Shown one piece after another: positions 1 to 12,461 of a stretch of DNA of 64,000 bases (positions are counted from its first letter, which is position 1; each line of letters opens with the position of its first letter). Source of the stretch: Vitis vinifera (Eukaryota > Streptophyta > Magnoliopsida > Vitales > Vitaceae); the NCBI RefSeq assembly GCF_030704535.1, contig NC_081808.1:25651001-25715000 (forward strand). The letters run 5' to 3'. The notes under the pieces were generated by a model. That model did no database searches. It worked only from the letters and a program-made list of their open reading frames with translations, and had not been told where the DNA came from. Made by a program: the position numbers and the translations under genes.

Positions 1-7
1 TATAAAT
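1..7 (+). promoter_or_regulatory. Candidate TATA box of the HMGR gene
   Basis: The window opens with TATAAAT, 111 bases before the HMGR start codon. This spacing fits a core promoter with a pyrimidine-rich 5' leader of about 80 bases (CT/TTC runs at 25-75). Only the motif and spacing support it; the rest of the promoter lies outside the window. Confidence 0.5.
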
Positions 8-117
8 GAGTCCCTATATCTCCGCTTCTCCTTTCAAGCCTCCACTTCTCTCTCTCTTCTTTTTCTTCTTTCCAGGGGATTTATTTCCATTTATTTTTCT
101 CGTTTTTTTTTTTGGTG

Positions 118-2269
118 ATGGATGTTCGCCGGCGACCTCCGATGAGGTCAGTCCGGCAATCATCAACGACCTCGGCAGGCGAACCTCCAGTGAAGCATCT
201 TAAACCCTCGGATGCACTGCCACTGCCTCTCTACCTTACAAATGGGATATTCTTCGCCTTGTTTTTCTCCGTGGCCTACTTCCTCCTCCACCGTTGGAGG
301 GAGAAGATCCGTACGTCAACTCCTCTGCATGTTCTCACCCTCTCTGAAATCGCTGCCATCGTTTCCATGCTGGCGTCTGTTATCTATCTGTTGGGTTTCT
401 TTGGCGTGGACTTCGTCCAATCTTTGGTCACCCGGCCTTCGGGTGATGTTTGGGACGCGGAAGACGAGCCCCACGGCGCCATCCTCGAGGAAGACAGTCG
501 ACCCGGGCCTTGCGCGGCAGCCATTGATTGTTGTCCGCCTCCGAAGGTGGCCGATGTTGCTCCTGTGACGGTTTTTTCGTCAGAGGAGGAAGAGGAGATG
601 ATCAGATCGGTGGTGGCGGGGTCTGTTCCATCCTACTTGCTCGAGTCAAAACTGGGTGATTGTAAGAGAGCGGCAGCGATCAGAAGGGAGGCCTTGCAGA
701 GGACCACAGGGAGGTCTCTGGCGGGGCTGCCCTTGGATGGGTTCGACTACGAGGCGATACTGGGGCAGTGTTGCGAGATGCCGGTTGGGTACGTGCAGAT
801 TCCTGTGGGGATAGCGGGGCCGCTGCTGCTGGACGGAAGGGAGTACTGGGTGCCAATGGCGACGACGGAAGGGTGTCTGGTGGCAAGTACCAACAGGGGG
901 TGTAAGGCCATTTTCACTTGTGGAGGAGCCAGTTCCATGGTGTTGAGGGACCGCATGACCAGGGCTCCCGTTGTCAGGTTTCCCACCGCCAGCAGGGCTG
1001 CCGACTTGAAGCTCTTTGTCGAGGACCCTATCAATTTCGACACTCTGGCCGTTGTTTTCAACAGGTTTCTTTTCCACCATCACTTACCCTCTTCATCTGC
1101 TCCTTTTCTTTATGAGCTTTTGCTCATCTTTTTTATTTCCTTTTCTTTTCACTTTTTATTTTGTTTTCTCTTGATAATCAATTTTGGGTGGTGGGCATCT
1201 TGTTGATGTTGATAGCGGGTTTTACTGGTTTGTTATGTTGTATAGTTTTTCAACTTAACTTTGGGCATCAGAAAGTGGTATATGGATGGGTTTCACTTGG
1301 ATTTGCAGGTCAAGCAGATTTGCAAGGCTGCAAGGCATCCATTGCGCCATTGCAGGGAAGAATCTGTACATGAGGTTTGGCTGCAGCACTGGTGATGCAA
1401 TGGGTATGAACATGGTCTCCAAAGGAGTCCAAAACGTCCTGGATTTCCTTCAAACCGATTTCCCTGACATGGATGTCATCGGCATCTCCGGTAAAATTTT
1501 AACTGGCAGACCAATTCTACCAATGCCCGATGCATGCTAAAGTTTGAATCCATCTGAATCAATGTTTTTGAATCGCCCCAGGAAACTTCTGTTCAGACAA
1601 GAAGCCAGCTGCAGTGAACTGGATTGAAGGGCGTGGGAAGTCGGTTGTATGCGAGGCAATAATTGGGGATGAGGTTGTGAGGAAGGTGTTGAAGACCAGT
1701 GTGGCTGCTCTGGTGGAGCTTAACATGCTCAAGAACCTTACAGGGTCAGCAGTGGCTGGCGCCCTTGGGGGCTTCAATGCCCATGCCAGCAATATTGTCT
1801 CTGCAGTTTATATAGCAACTGGCCAGGATCCTGCTCAGAATGTAGAGAGCTCCCACTGCATCACGATGATGGAAGCTGTGAATGATGGGAAGGACCTTCA
1901 TATCTCAGTCACCATGCCTTCCATTGAGGTAAATCATTAGCAACACCATCCATTCTGTTATGTTTGCTTGTAGTAGCAGACTAAGAAAGAAATATTAGAC
2001 TAAACATATGGTATGGGTGCATGCAGGTGGGTACGGTGGGAGGTGGCACCCAACTGGCATCTCAGTCAGCTTGCCTGAACCTACTAGGTGTAAAGGGTGC
2101 AAGCAAAGAGTCTCCAGGGTCAAACTCAAGGCTCTTGGCCACCATTGTAGCTGGTTCTGTTCTTGCTGGAGAACTCTCCCTCATGTCCGCCATTGCAGCC
2201 GGCCAGCTTGTCAAGAGCCACTTGAAATATAACAGATCCAGCAGAGATGTCTCTAAAATTGCTTCCTAA
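118..2269 (+). CDS. HMGR: 3-hydroxy-3-methylglutaryl-CoA reductase (HMGR)
   Basis: It reduces HMG-CoA to mevalonate with two NADPH, the committed step of the cytosolic mevalonate (sterol and isoprenoid) pathway, at the ER membrane. I place four exons at 118-1064, 1309-1490, 1582-1928 and 2027-2269; all junctions are GT-AG and in frame, giving 572 aa, normal for plant HMGR. Two membrane segments lie near residues 38-60 and 78-103, followed by a variable acidic linker and the catalytic domain. Visible signatures are [14 protein letters not shown], the [10 protein letters not shown] stretch with the catalytic Glu, [11 protein letters not shown] and GTVGGGTQ. The C-terminus has [11 protein letters not shown], where plant enzymes carry the SnRK1-phosphorylated serine. 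ATG 118 is the first in-frame ATG. The four-exon layout is the usual plant one. No lesions are seen. Confidence 0.97.
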
Positions 2270-3978
2270 AGGGGCAAAAACAAAAAAAATACCCCACTTT
2301 GTTTTTATGCAACAGAAGCTCTTCCCTTGGGTGGGGGCTGTAGGAAGCGGTGGGTTGAGTGCTGAAGACTAGAACAAAGAGATGGCATGTGAAGGAAGAA
2401 GTAAACAACAAGATCTGTTGTGTATTCTTTTTATGTAAACTGTGAACCATGTGATGCCGGGACTGGCTCTCCTTGGTAAATGTATAAAAGAATAAAAAAA
2501 GGGAAAAAAGCCTGCTATAGAGCGATTGTTGGGGAGAGAAGTTGGCAGTATCGTGGGTTGTTTTATCGTGTGTCTCGTAATGCCTCTTGTTGCATTAAGG
2601 GATTTTCCAGTATTTGGTGTATCTTTCGTGTGCCAGTGCCTCTGTACTGTAGTGTTCATGTGCAGTGTCATTAGCTTGTATTTTAGGAAGAAGCCATCTC
2701 ATATTAAAAAGGGGATTTTAGATCCTGTTTAAAGGTTTGCTGTCTCACTTCAATGACTTCATCTGTCCCATTGTTCACTGAAAAATGAGGCTACAACCTG
2801 GGTATGTTCATGGTTGGATGCTACATTAGTTAATACACCCTTGCGTTGTCCATGTGTGTTAATGGCCGCTATGCACATGCCCCAAACAAATTACTATGGT
2901 TTTAAGTGTTTTTGAAAAGAAAAATCCTAAATCACAACACACCACCCTAACCAAACATTAGCAAGTGACAGGGGCTGAGCTTCAAGAAAGGGACGAAGAC
3001 GGAATCAATCCTTTCAGCTCTTCTCAAAGAAACCGGAGTTAAAGCCTTACAGGAACTGTCTTACATGTTGGTTATTGCTGCATTTTGACTGATGCCTTTT
3101 AATCTTAACGACTTTATTTTTATTCTCAGACACACTGCAAAGCAGGCCACTTCTTACCTCAGGTCATCTTTTTGGCTATTGGGGGCCGCAGAGGCCATTG
3201 AAAGCATTCTAATTGATCTTAAAATTAGTTCTAAAGAGCATTTCCTTACTCTACTACCATGCCCTGACTCCTAACTAATCTCCTAACGCCCATTCTCCAT
3301 TAGTTAAATCATGGCATCGCTTATATAAGTCAAATCTTATTTGAATATCGTTACTCTAAATTTTATTTTATTTTTAAAGAAAAAAACCTGAATTTACCAT
3401 CTCCATTTGTGTATCATTTCTTTCTGCTATTACTATAATCATAAGGAATATGCTAAGGCATCATATTGGTACCTACCACATAAAAAATCTAGCCCTTTGA
3501 ATATGTATGGAGAAATCGAGACAGGAATGAGGCCAATGTATAAAAGTACAAACAAATGACATTATGACAAAAAGTGTATACATGGCACCATCAATCCGGA
3601 ACCGAAAAAGTGCCCTTTAATCCTATAGCTAGACCCTAACCATAATTCTAGTATTCAGCCTCCCATTAAATGCATCATCATCTAAGCAAAGCTCTCAAAT
3701 CCATATCATTTCCCAAATTTGTAAATGAACAGTCTGAAATTTCAATTATCTTGCCATATAACCAACAGCATGAACATAAAGAAGAGTCACATGTGATTTG
3801 CATGAAATGGCATTATAAATTTTAACAAAAGAAATAGACCAATAATGACTGAAATACTTCAAATATAATTCCCCTAGCACCACCTAGCGATGATCACTGC
3901 AAGAGCTTTTTCTTCCTTCTACAAATTAGAAGTTGCTTTTGATGAAATGTATTTTGATCTCTGGCAGATACTTGGTAG
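2270..3978. other. HMGR 3' region and intergenic DNA
   Basis: No gene is visible. The first 250 bases are probably the HMGR 3' UTR, with an AATAAA at 2491-2496 as candidate polyadenylation signal. The remainder is AT-rich unique-looking DNA containing the end region of the convergent thioredoxin reductase gene, whose stop codon is at 3979-3981. Short open frames here have no recognisable motif. Confidence 0.6.
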
Positions 3979-6900
3979 TCAATCACTTTTACCTTCCTGG
4001 GATCCAATCTCTTGCAGGTAATGCTCTGCATCTAATGCTGCCATGCACCCTGTATCATGATGAAACAAGAGAACCTATGTTAGGTTGTTTCATGAGAATA
4101 AACAATAATTGTAATGAGCAAACAGGCAATGGCCAATACCAACAATTGGAGCATTGATCCTATCTAAAAACAATTGGAGCATTGAGAAATGGTTTCCATA
4201 GGATGCTTTACAAAACATTAGTAATTTAATAGTTTCCATGTTCCCATCTGGTTGATTCAAGTAGCTTTAGATAAAAATAGCTTTAATGTTAATCATAACC
4301 AATAAAAATTGATTACCAAGTCCCCATAACCAATGGAACATAGAGAATTGAAAGATTACATGTTTACTAGTTGAACAAATGAGCTGAGATATGCTAGTCA
4401 AACTAAGATCATATTCCAAGCTTGACGTACAGTTGACCAACATGTACAATTCTGGATCATACTCAGTTGGACTTGTCTAACTTATCTCAAATGCATTAAA
4501 ACCTAGATGGGACCAAATCTAAATCATCTGTCTATTATCACAATGGATAAAAAGAAAAAGGGCGACAAAACAAAGCTCATAAACCTCAGATGTATGGACA
4601 TCCCATGATCCCAAGCTGAGGTTGGGTCTGCTTGACTTGGTTTGCAAAAATAATGAGAATCTTAGATCAAGGCTTGGACTTGGATTCTTTAAAAATTGAA
4701 TAAACTTGCTATCTAGCTGGCTCACACTTGGCCCCCGACGATGTTCTTGAGACATGAATTGGTGAATTTGTATGGAATATGGAAAGGGAATAGGTATAAG
4801 CAATATCTCACATACTCGGTAAGTTAGTTCTGTGAGGATAGGTTACATAAACAAATTGGATTGTCCTAAGTGAGTTTTGACTACAAGATTGTGTTACTCT
4901 GCACTGATTAAAAGGGGTTTTGCTAAAACATGAGCTTCAAATGCAACTCAGTATTGAGTGATGTATCAATTTTTACCTTTTTATGTGCCTAACTAGAAAG
5001 AAGGGAAAAAGGGCAAGAAGAAACTAGATGGATCCTTAAAACAAAAGGATCTGTGCTCTAGATCTTAGAATTGTTTATATTATATAAAAGTTTCACCCAT
5101 GGAAAAAGAGGGAAGAATATCAAAAATACTGAAAGAACAAAAGAAGAATATCTGCAAAAATATGCCAAATTCCCTTCTTTCCAGTTCTCCGTCGCCACCC
5201 CTCATATTAACAGAGGGAACTTCAAAATACCCCATCATGTAAGCAAGCCAAAGAGAGATTTGGCCATTTTCGGAAGGCCTTATCCTAACAGGATTTTCCT
5301 ATTTTTCTATTTCAATAATCTTTGGGGGTGGGGGTGGTGAAGAAGGGGCATGGCTGTCAATTTTTAAAGGAGCACACTTGTGCCACTCATCATTTCTCTT
5401 CTAAGTCCAACCAACCTGTGCATATCACAAATTATTGCCCCATATAAGTAATATTTTTAAACACCGACGATATAATAAGTTTTTAGCCTTTATCCGCTTG
5501 ATTCACATATGTAGTTCACTGTCGCATGTGGGGTGATTCTACATTGTAAGCAAGTATGATCGGTTAATAAAACCATGTGACATTTAGGCTTGAGCACCAT
5601 TGTTAATGATCAAATTTAAGACACCCTTGTTAATGACCAAATTTAAAAATATTAATATTTTTATATGCCCCACCGGGTGGTGTAGCAACAAATTGGGTGC
5701 AGTGTGTAGGTGTTTAAGCCAAATAACTCAAACCAAAGGTGCATGCACCTAGGCCCAAACAATATCATCCTAAGCTGCACTTTATATTAGAACATTTCAC
5801 TATGGAATTCACAGGCAACAGGCTCAAAACAGTTGTATTCCAATGGTGTTCATACCATATTAGAAAAGACTAATACCGTAGGAAAATAAATGAACATAAG
5901 ATCAAGGGGGCATGAGTAGAAATGTAGCTAACCAGTGCCAGCAGCAGTCACAGCCTGCCTGTACTTCTTGTCTTGGACGTCTCCAGCAGCAAAAACTCCA
6001 CGAACGCTGGTTTTAGTAGTCCCTGGCTCCGTCACTACATACCCATCCGAATCAAGTTTCAGCTGCCCATCCAAGAACTTGGTGGCGGGTTCGTGGCCAA
6101 TGGCAAAGAAGAGACCCGAAACCTTCAAATCAGAAACCTCTCCGCTCACCACGTTCTTAACCTTTACACCTCCTAAAAGTCTTCCCTTTTCATCTCCGTG
6201 GCCTTCCACCACCACCGAATTCCAGATGGCTTCAATCTTAGGGTTGGACAAAGCCCTTTGCTGCATGATCTTTGACGCCCTGAACGCGTCCCTTCTGTGA
6301 ATGATATAGACCTTGCTCCCGTACTTGGTGAGGAAGGTGGCTTCTTCCATGGCAGAGTCTCCGCCGCCAATCACGGCCAGTGGCTTGTCCCTAAAAATGG
6401 GGGCAGCACCGTCGCAGACTGCACAAGCGGAAATCCCCCTATTCCAGAAGCCACCAGGGCCGTCGCCGGAGCCGGGGAAGGGCAAGCGCTTGGCAACGGC
6501 GCCGGTGGCGACGATGACTGCATCGGCCAGGACGGTCTTGGAATCGGTGAATACTTTGAAGGGAGTGGAGGAAAAATCGACCCTGGTGACAGTTTCAGTG
6601 AAGATCTCAGTGCCGAAGCGGAGGGACTGGGCGCGGCAGCGATCCATGATTTCATTACCATTAATACCATCAGGGAAACCGGGGAAGTTCTCAACGTCGG
6701 AGGTGGTGGTGAGCTGGCCGCCTGGAGCAATGTCGTTGGCCATCCAGCCTTCGAAGAGGATGGGACGGAGCTGGGCCCGGGAGGCGTAGATGGCGGCGGT
6801 GTGGGCTGCAGGACCGCTGCCGATGATGCAGAGACGGGTGTTGAGGGTTTTGAGATCGTCCATGGCGGATGCGGCAGACAACTTGGGAGAGGTGGCGGAA

Positions 6901-6989
6901 GAGAGTGAAGCTGCCGCCGCTGATGTTGTGGCTATAAACCCTACCAATTTGCGAGCTTTCCTCAGAAAGTCTGGGCAACACTTCATCAT
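3979..6989 (-). CDS. NTR: NADPH-dependent thioredoxin reductase (plant NTRA/NTRB type)
   Basis: This FAD enzyme passes electrons from NADPH to thioredoxin h/o in cytosol and mitochondria. Exon 1 is 6989-5933 and exon 2 is 4049-3979, separated by a 1,883-bp GT-AG intron in phase 1; the joined product is 375 aa ending [10 protein letters not shown]. Exon 2 is only 71 bp and encodes the conserved C-terminus beginning [13 protein letters not shown]. The FAD-binding [15 protein letters not shown] is near residue 57, the redox-active CAVC at 189-192 and the NADPH-binding [10 protein letters not shown] follows. Residues 1-42 are rich in Ala, Ser, Arg and Lys and look like a mitochondrial transit peptide. 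A second in-frame ATG at 6863 starts [11 protein letters not shown], where the cytosolic form begins in related genes. Dual targeting by alternative start is known for Arabidopsis NTRs; here it is inferred. Confidence 0.96.
4050..5932 (-). other. Intron 1 of the thioredoxin reductase gene
   Basis: The 1,883-bp intron runs from the GT at 5932-5931 to the AG at 4051-4050. It is AT-rich, and I see no embedded gene or clear transposon. It is long compared with the 71-bp exon that follows it. Confidence 0.85.
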
Positions 6990-8858
6990 CCCCTTTGACC
7001 ACTTCTGTTTCCCACTTTAATCTTAATTATTTCAATTATTTTATTTTTCTATATTTAATAATTTATGCTTACTTTGTTTTTTTTTTTTTTGCCCTTTATA
7101 TTTTAAATTAAGATATTTTAATTTTCTATATTATCAATTATCTTAGTGCCGTAAAAAATACAAAACCCAATAATAAAAACATGATGAAATCTTCAAACAG
7201 AAAAGGCAACTGGAGTCTGGATTGGGCTTAACCCCTAACGATGACAGTTCACATATGCGGCATGCCCAATAGAGAGAGAGAATCCATTGCCTTGCAGCAA
7301 GCCGTTGCAACAATTTCATTCTTTGCTTTGCCTCGAGTCTCCAACCTTCCATTCGGTCTGTCATGGAATAACTTGTACATTTTACTTCCCAGTCTTCCCA
7401 CCCATGTCCCTTTATTTTCAAATACAACGTCACATGATTTAATAGTTTCAAATATTATAATATTTTATTTTTATTAAATATTAAAAAATAAAAAAATTAA
7501 TATATTATTATTTTTATTTTAAAAAAAAGTACATATTTTAACTTTTTTCTATTTAATAAAAAATTAAAAAAACAAATAACTGAAAATAAATTATTTTTAG
7601 TAAAAATAAATACCACCTTATTCTCCCCACTCCCTCAAAGACGCCGCCCTTGGGAACAAGGTTCCAAAAGTCCTACATGAACTTGGTTCACTCGGTGATG
7701 GGCTTTTGACCTTCTCGCTATCGAGTTATTAGGATACGTTGATTGAAAGGAGGAAGATTAAGACAACTCTTGATTTAAAATCCCTAAAAACCCCTCTAAC
7801 GGTTCCTCTAAAGTGCTCCTTGGTGCGGTGTTGACCTTTAGGCAAGGTTAAGGAAAGCAACAGTCTAAGGCCCAAACTTCATAGAAGACCATAATTTTTA
7901 TTATTATTATTATTACTTCGTTTATTTTTCTATTTTTTATTAGATTTTTTAAAAATAATTACAGATATTTTTTAAATTTTACTTAAACGATAAACTAGGA
8001 GGAAAAAAGATTCAAGTTTTCATAATAACCTAAATATATATATTTTTTTGTATTGAGATATTAATAAATATTAATGGGTAAAATATTTATTTCAACTGGC
8101 TAGCATTTTCATATTGTAAAAAGTATCTATTGATTTGATTATGAAAAGTTAAAAATTATATTTTTCAACTTCTTTGTTTTTATCTCATGGTATCTTCTCC
8201 ATTTTTTTTCTTTTTATTTATCTTCTAATTATTATTATTTATTTCAAAATCACAAGTCTACTTGTTTTGTACTAAATTGAATGAGTCAGATGTCTAATTT
8301 TCCATCCAGTTAATATTACATCATTAAACTAAAATCATATTTTATTGTTCTAAGTTCTAATTTCATATTTTGGTTTATTTGATATTTGTTTATAATTTAT
8401 TTTAATTTATAGTATCGGATTGTTTGCTTCATTGTATTTTTTTTGTTGTGTTTTTATATTGTATTTTTTATTTTCTTAACACATTACTAGAAAATATGAA
8501 TGAATATGAAAAAAATTAAAAATCAATTAATCAATTAATTAATTGAATCTCAAAAAGAAGCACTAGTTTAATATGACCAGTTATAATGGATTTTATTTTT
8601 AGAATTAAATATTATATAAAAAATTAAATTCTATATTAGTGAAGATTGCTCATGCATTCAAAACTAAAATGATTTATCCTATCACAAGAAAGATTAAGTG
8701 TAGTTATTTTATCTATTAAAAAAGTTATTTGAGTAAAATTTGATTATAAGCATTAATTAATAAGTTTGTATCTCAAAAAAATAGAAAATAAATAAATAAA
8801 ATTATAAATAGATAAATGATATTATTAAATATTTTATAAACAATGGTTAAATTGTTTT
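6990..8858. other. AT-rich intergenic DNA upstream of the thioredoxin reductase gene
   Basis: The first few hundred bases should hold the promoter of the minus-strand NTR gene. The rest is AT-rich with poly-A/T runs and a short (ATT)n tract near 7892-7914. No coding signal, RNA gene or clear transposon end is seen before the element that starts about 8859. Confidence 0.6.
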
Positions 8859-10388
8859 GGGATAACGGATTAAAAGGGATAAAATTCTCTTAATATTACA
8901 AAACTAACGCCCCATTTTTAATAGCCTAAAAAATGACCCAACTTCGAACACAAATACTTTTCAATTACTTTTGCTCCTTTTCTTCTCTTATTCTAATTTT
9001 ATTTCCCTCTCTTCACCTTTTTTTTTAATTTATTTATTATTCTTTCTTCAATTACAAATACACATATCTCTTCCCCATCAAACCAAACTCTTACTTGAGA
9101 CTTGAGACCACTGCTAGATTCTTTCCAGGCCATTTGGAACAAAGCATGGGGTTCATCGCTTCTCTTTTAATTTCCATTATGGTATGATGCATTTATTCTT
9201 TTCTTTGTTAAGCCTTGTTCCTTTTTTTTTTTATTTCATTAGATTCCTTTTGTTTGTTGAGAAACCACAAATTTTCTCTTTCATCGGTTTCCAAATTAAA
9301 GAAAAATGTGGCACCCAAAGTTGATTTTCCTTTTCTTTTCCTTAGTTTTTTGGGCAACCAAACAAAAAGTTGATGTTGCAACAACAGAAAAGGGGGCCAA
9401 ATTGTCATTCAATGTGTTAAGAAATAGGAAGATCTTGGTTTTTCCTCTTGTGTCAGTATCAGAGACTTCCCATCTTGTTTTGGTAAAAATAGGGTTCAAG
9501 TAGCTAATTTTACTTCTTCAAGTGTATCTTAGAGTACTACTCAAAATTTGGTCACATGCGTTTGTTTATGTAAATTAGGAGCCAAATTCTTACTTGATCA
9601 TAATAACATGGAACAAAAGCTTGGTGAGTTAGTGCCTTAGTATTGAAATTGATAATCAGATGAATTAGTGTATTTGTAAATTTGATATAAAGCCATTGTT
9701 GTTTGCCAAAAGAAAAAGGGTTTAAGAGTTTTGAGATTAATTCCATTCAAGTTGACACATATTGGGACCTCTCTTTGGCAAAATTTGAATCTAGGCCTAA
9801 GCCATTGGAGGGCTTCTATTCTCAAGGATATGAGGAAATAAGCATCCAAAAAGACTAATGTCACCCTAGGTTTGTACAATGTCATCTTCATTACTAAGAA
9901 GGAACACATTTTTAGAAAGAAGTTGTATGACATTAAGTCTCAATTTCAAGACAATAACCAAAATCATAATCTATCCATTGAATATGACACAATCGGTGTA
10001 GACAACCCTTTCCTCACCATTTGTATAGATAGTAAGATGGTAATGTAGGTGAAGCACCTTTGATGGAAGTTTCGAGGAAATCAGACTATCTTGATTTATT
10101 AGCTTCTAGTAGAAGTTTTTTGGGATGTCCATTATTGGTTGTTTGGTCTAACTATTGGAAATGCAATTTTCATATTCGAAACTTGCTCTTTAACTGAGAA
10201 GTTGTTTGACTTTTTGTTATCATTTTTAATTTTTTGTAATAATGAATCTCATGGTATTGGTTATTTATTCATGTATGTTAACTATATTCTATGTAGCAAA
10301 ATGCTCAAGCAAGATGGATTAAGCATGGCAAGAAATGGAACCAATTTAAATTACCAGAAAATGACATTCTTATTATTTATACTAATGT

Positions 10389-10475
10389 AGTTAGACATTG
10401 TGATATATGTAGTTAGACATTTTGACATATGTAGTTGGACATTGTGAAATATGTAATTGGACAATTTGATATATA
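10389..10475. repeat. Short tandem repeat, ~24-26-bp unit, about four copies
   Basis: The unit reads roughly ATGTAGTTAGACATTGTGAT and recurs with small changes (TAGTTAGACATT, TAGTTGGACATT, TAATTGGACAAT). It lies inside the inverted-repeat element at 8859-11589 and codes for nothing obvious. Confidence 0.7.
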
Positions 10476-10599
10476 TCGATATAAATTTAAATGTAGTTGC
10501 ATGATAGCAAGTTTATAATTGAATGACAAGGTTATTCTAAAGTTATCAATAATATTACTATGGACTTTCTAAGCAACAAATTATTTGTGAACATACTTG

Positions 10600-11150
10600 A
10601 AAGAAGTTGTGTCTATTATAAACTTATCAAACTTAATATGAATTTAATAGGTATCAAGTTGATTTTGTATAAAATCATTGAAAGTTATGTCCATAGTTGA
10701 CAATTTAAACTTAACTTAATTTTCATCAAGTTGTTTTGTGCACAAACTTAAGGTAATTAAGTCCACAGTATTCACAAAATGCTTGAACGTAATTACTCTT
10801 AGGTTAATTATGAATAAACTTAAAAGTTGTCAAATCTAAGTCTATTCCATAATATCATATTTAATCTAGACTTAACAAGTATCAAATTGATTTTGTATAG
10901 ATTCATATGAAGTTATGTCTACAGTTGAAATTTTAATATGAACTTAACTATTATTAAATTGTTTTGTATGCAAACTTGAAGGCAATTAAGTTCACGGTCT
11001 TCACAGAACACCTGAACATAACTAGTAACTGTAATAAACTTGAAATATGTTAAATCCAAGTTTATTCCACAGTTATCATATTTAACCTTAACTTAATAGG
11101 TATCGAGTTTATTTTGTATAGATGCATTGATATCTAATTTATTTGATTGT
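10600..11150. repeat. ~225-bp tandem repeat, two to three diverged copies
   Basis: The landmark GTATCAAGTTGATTTTGTAT starts at 10651 and recurs diverged at 10879 and 11100, so the periods are 228 and 221 bp. Between landmarks the copies also share AGTTATGTC, ACAGTTGA and TTAAGTYCAC in order. Subterminal tandem repeats of this kind are common in non-autonomous DNA transposons. Confidence 0.7.
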
Positions 11151-11589
11151 TTCCTTTTTTTAACTCCATTTTTCATAGTTATAAATTATATTAAGAAATT
11201 AAAATAATTTCAAACTTATTTAAATATTTATTACATCTCAATAAATATTTGATAAATAAAAAAAGAAGGAAAAAAAAAAGATAATAAATATACATTGTTC
11301 ATTCAACTATAACTTTTAGCATTTTAAACTAAAGAAATTTGAAGAGAATTTGTGTGTAAAATTTGAAAAAATATGGTGAAAAAGAGAGAAACTAGGTCGA
11401 AGTAATAGATGGTGGGAAAATGTGTTGAAAAAAGTACACTTTTTAACTAGAGAAAATGTGCTGAAAAATAATAAAAAAAGGTAAAAGGGGCCAAAGTAAT
11501 AGTTGGAGGGAAGGGAAAATGGGCTGTCACTTTTGAGGCTATTAAAAATAGAGGGTTAGAGCATTTTGTCCCTTTTAAACGGTTATGGC

Positions 11590-12461
11590 ATTTGTTTTTG
11601 GGGATAATAGAGTGATTTATGATTGGATGGCACTGTTTGGTACAGGAGGAAGAAGTCTAAAACACCCCAAACCCATATTTAGGCTGGGCTTGGGATGTCT
11701 GAGCCCATACACATGTTTCACCGGATTTGGGCTGCACCATTAGGGGTGAACCTTCTAGTGATGGAAATTAGTGGAATGCATAAGAATGATTGGAGATAAT
11801 GGGAGGTTACCCCCTTTACCTGAATGAAATAATATAAAGGGGCCAAGTGGACATAACCAAGCCATGATGATGCCTCCCCCTCCTATATTTCAAGTTTTCA
11901 ACCACCGCAAATATTATTATTTTTTTCCTTCGTCCTATTCTCCCCTTCCTTTCTCGTAGTTTAGTCAAATAATGGTATCGTGTTAGGTGGCAGTACAAGC
12001 TTTTTGAATCTTCGTTCCCACTCCCCTCCTGGCCCCGTCAAATATTTTTCCAGAACTCAAGTCAGTATTTCCCATTTCTTCACAATCTGTGTGTCAGTTT
12101 CAGAGAAATTGATGCATGATGATTGATCATATCCCAAAGGAAACTCAAAGGGTATGGGTAGTAATTATTTAGTGTTTTCAAAACATAAAAAGCACTTTTC
12201 ATAAACTTTTATTTTTAGGGGTTTTTTGAGAATAATATTTTGATTTTTTATTTATGTCAAACATAAGTATGGGATGGTTTTATGGAGAATAACTTTGAGG
12301 AAATTGTTTTTTTAATCACAATGTGGTTCCACGGTTCTAAAAAATGATCCGAGAAGTGGTATAGAAAATGTTTTCAACCGAACATTCAACAACAAATTCT
12401 CAAATTCTCAATACTAACCAAAAACATGAATATGAATACATGGGTCTGTTTGTCCCTCTAT
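11590..12461. other. Intergenic DNA with no visible gene
   Basis: The first part after the transposon is ordinary mixed sequence, then AT-rich. The last ~100 bases are the probable 3' end of the minus-strand gene at 12462-12839. No coding or RNA signal is seen. Confidence 0.55.

Larger units (their letters stand above)
8859..11589. mobile_element. Decayed ~2.7-kb terminal-inverted-repeat DNA transposon (possibly Mutator-like)
   Basis: The two ends are imperfect inverted repeats of about 70-75 bp. The left end (8859-8935) and the reverse complement of the right end (about 11522-11589) share blocks such as TTAAAAGGGAYAAAAT and ATTTTTAATAGCCT in the same order. The outer flanks AATTGTTTTG and ATTTGTTTTT could be a worn 10-bp target duplication, which with long TIRs suggests a Mutator-like element. 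Inside are short tandem repeats and a ~225-bp tandem array but no readable transposase. I take it to be non-autonomous. Family assignment is inference. Confidence 0.55.

Noticed and set aside
5071-5340. 89-codon frame in the NTR intron
   Set aside because: Low-complexity AT-rich translation without motifs.
6297-6908. 203-codon plus-strand frame over thioredoxin reductase exon 1
   Set aside because: It is a Gly/Glu-rich shadow of the GC-rich NTR exon; NTR motifs on the minus strand are unambiguous.
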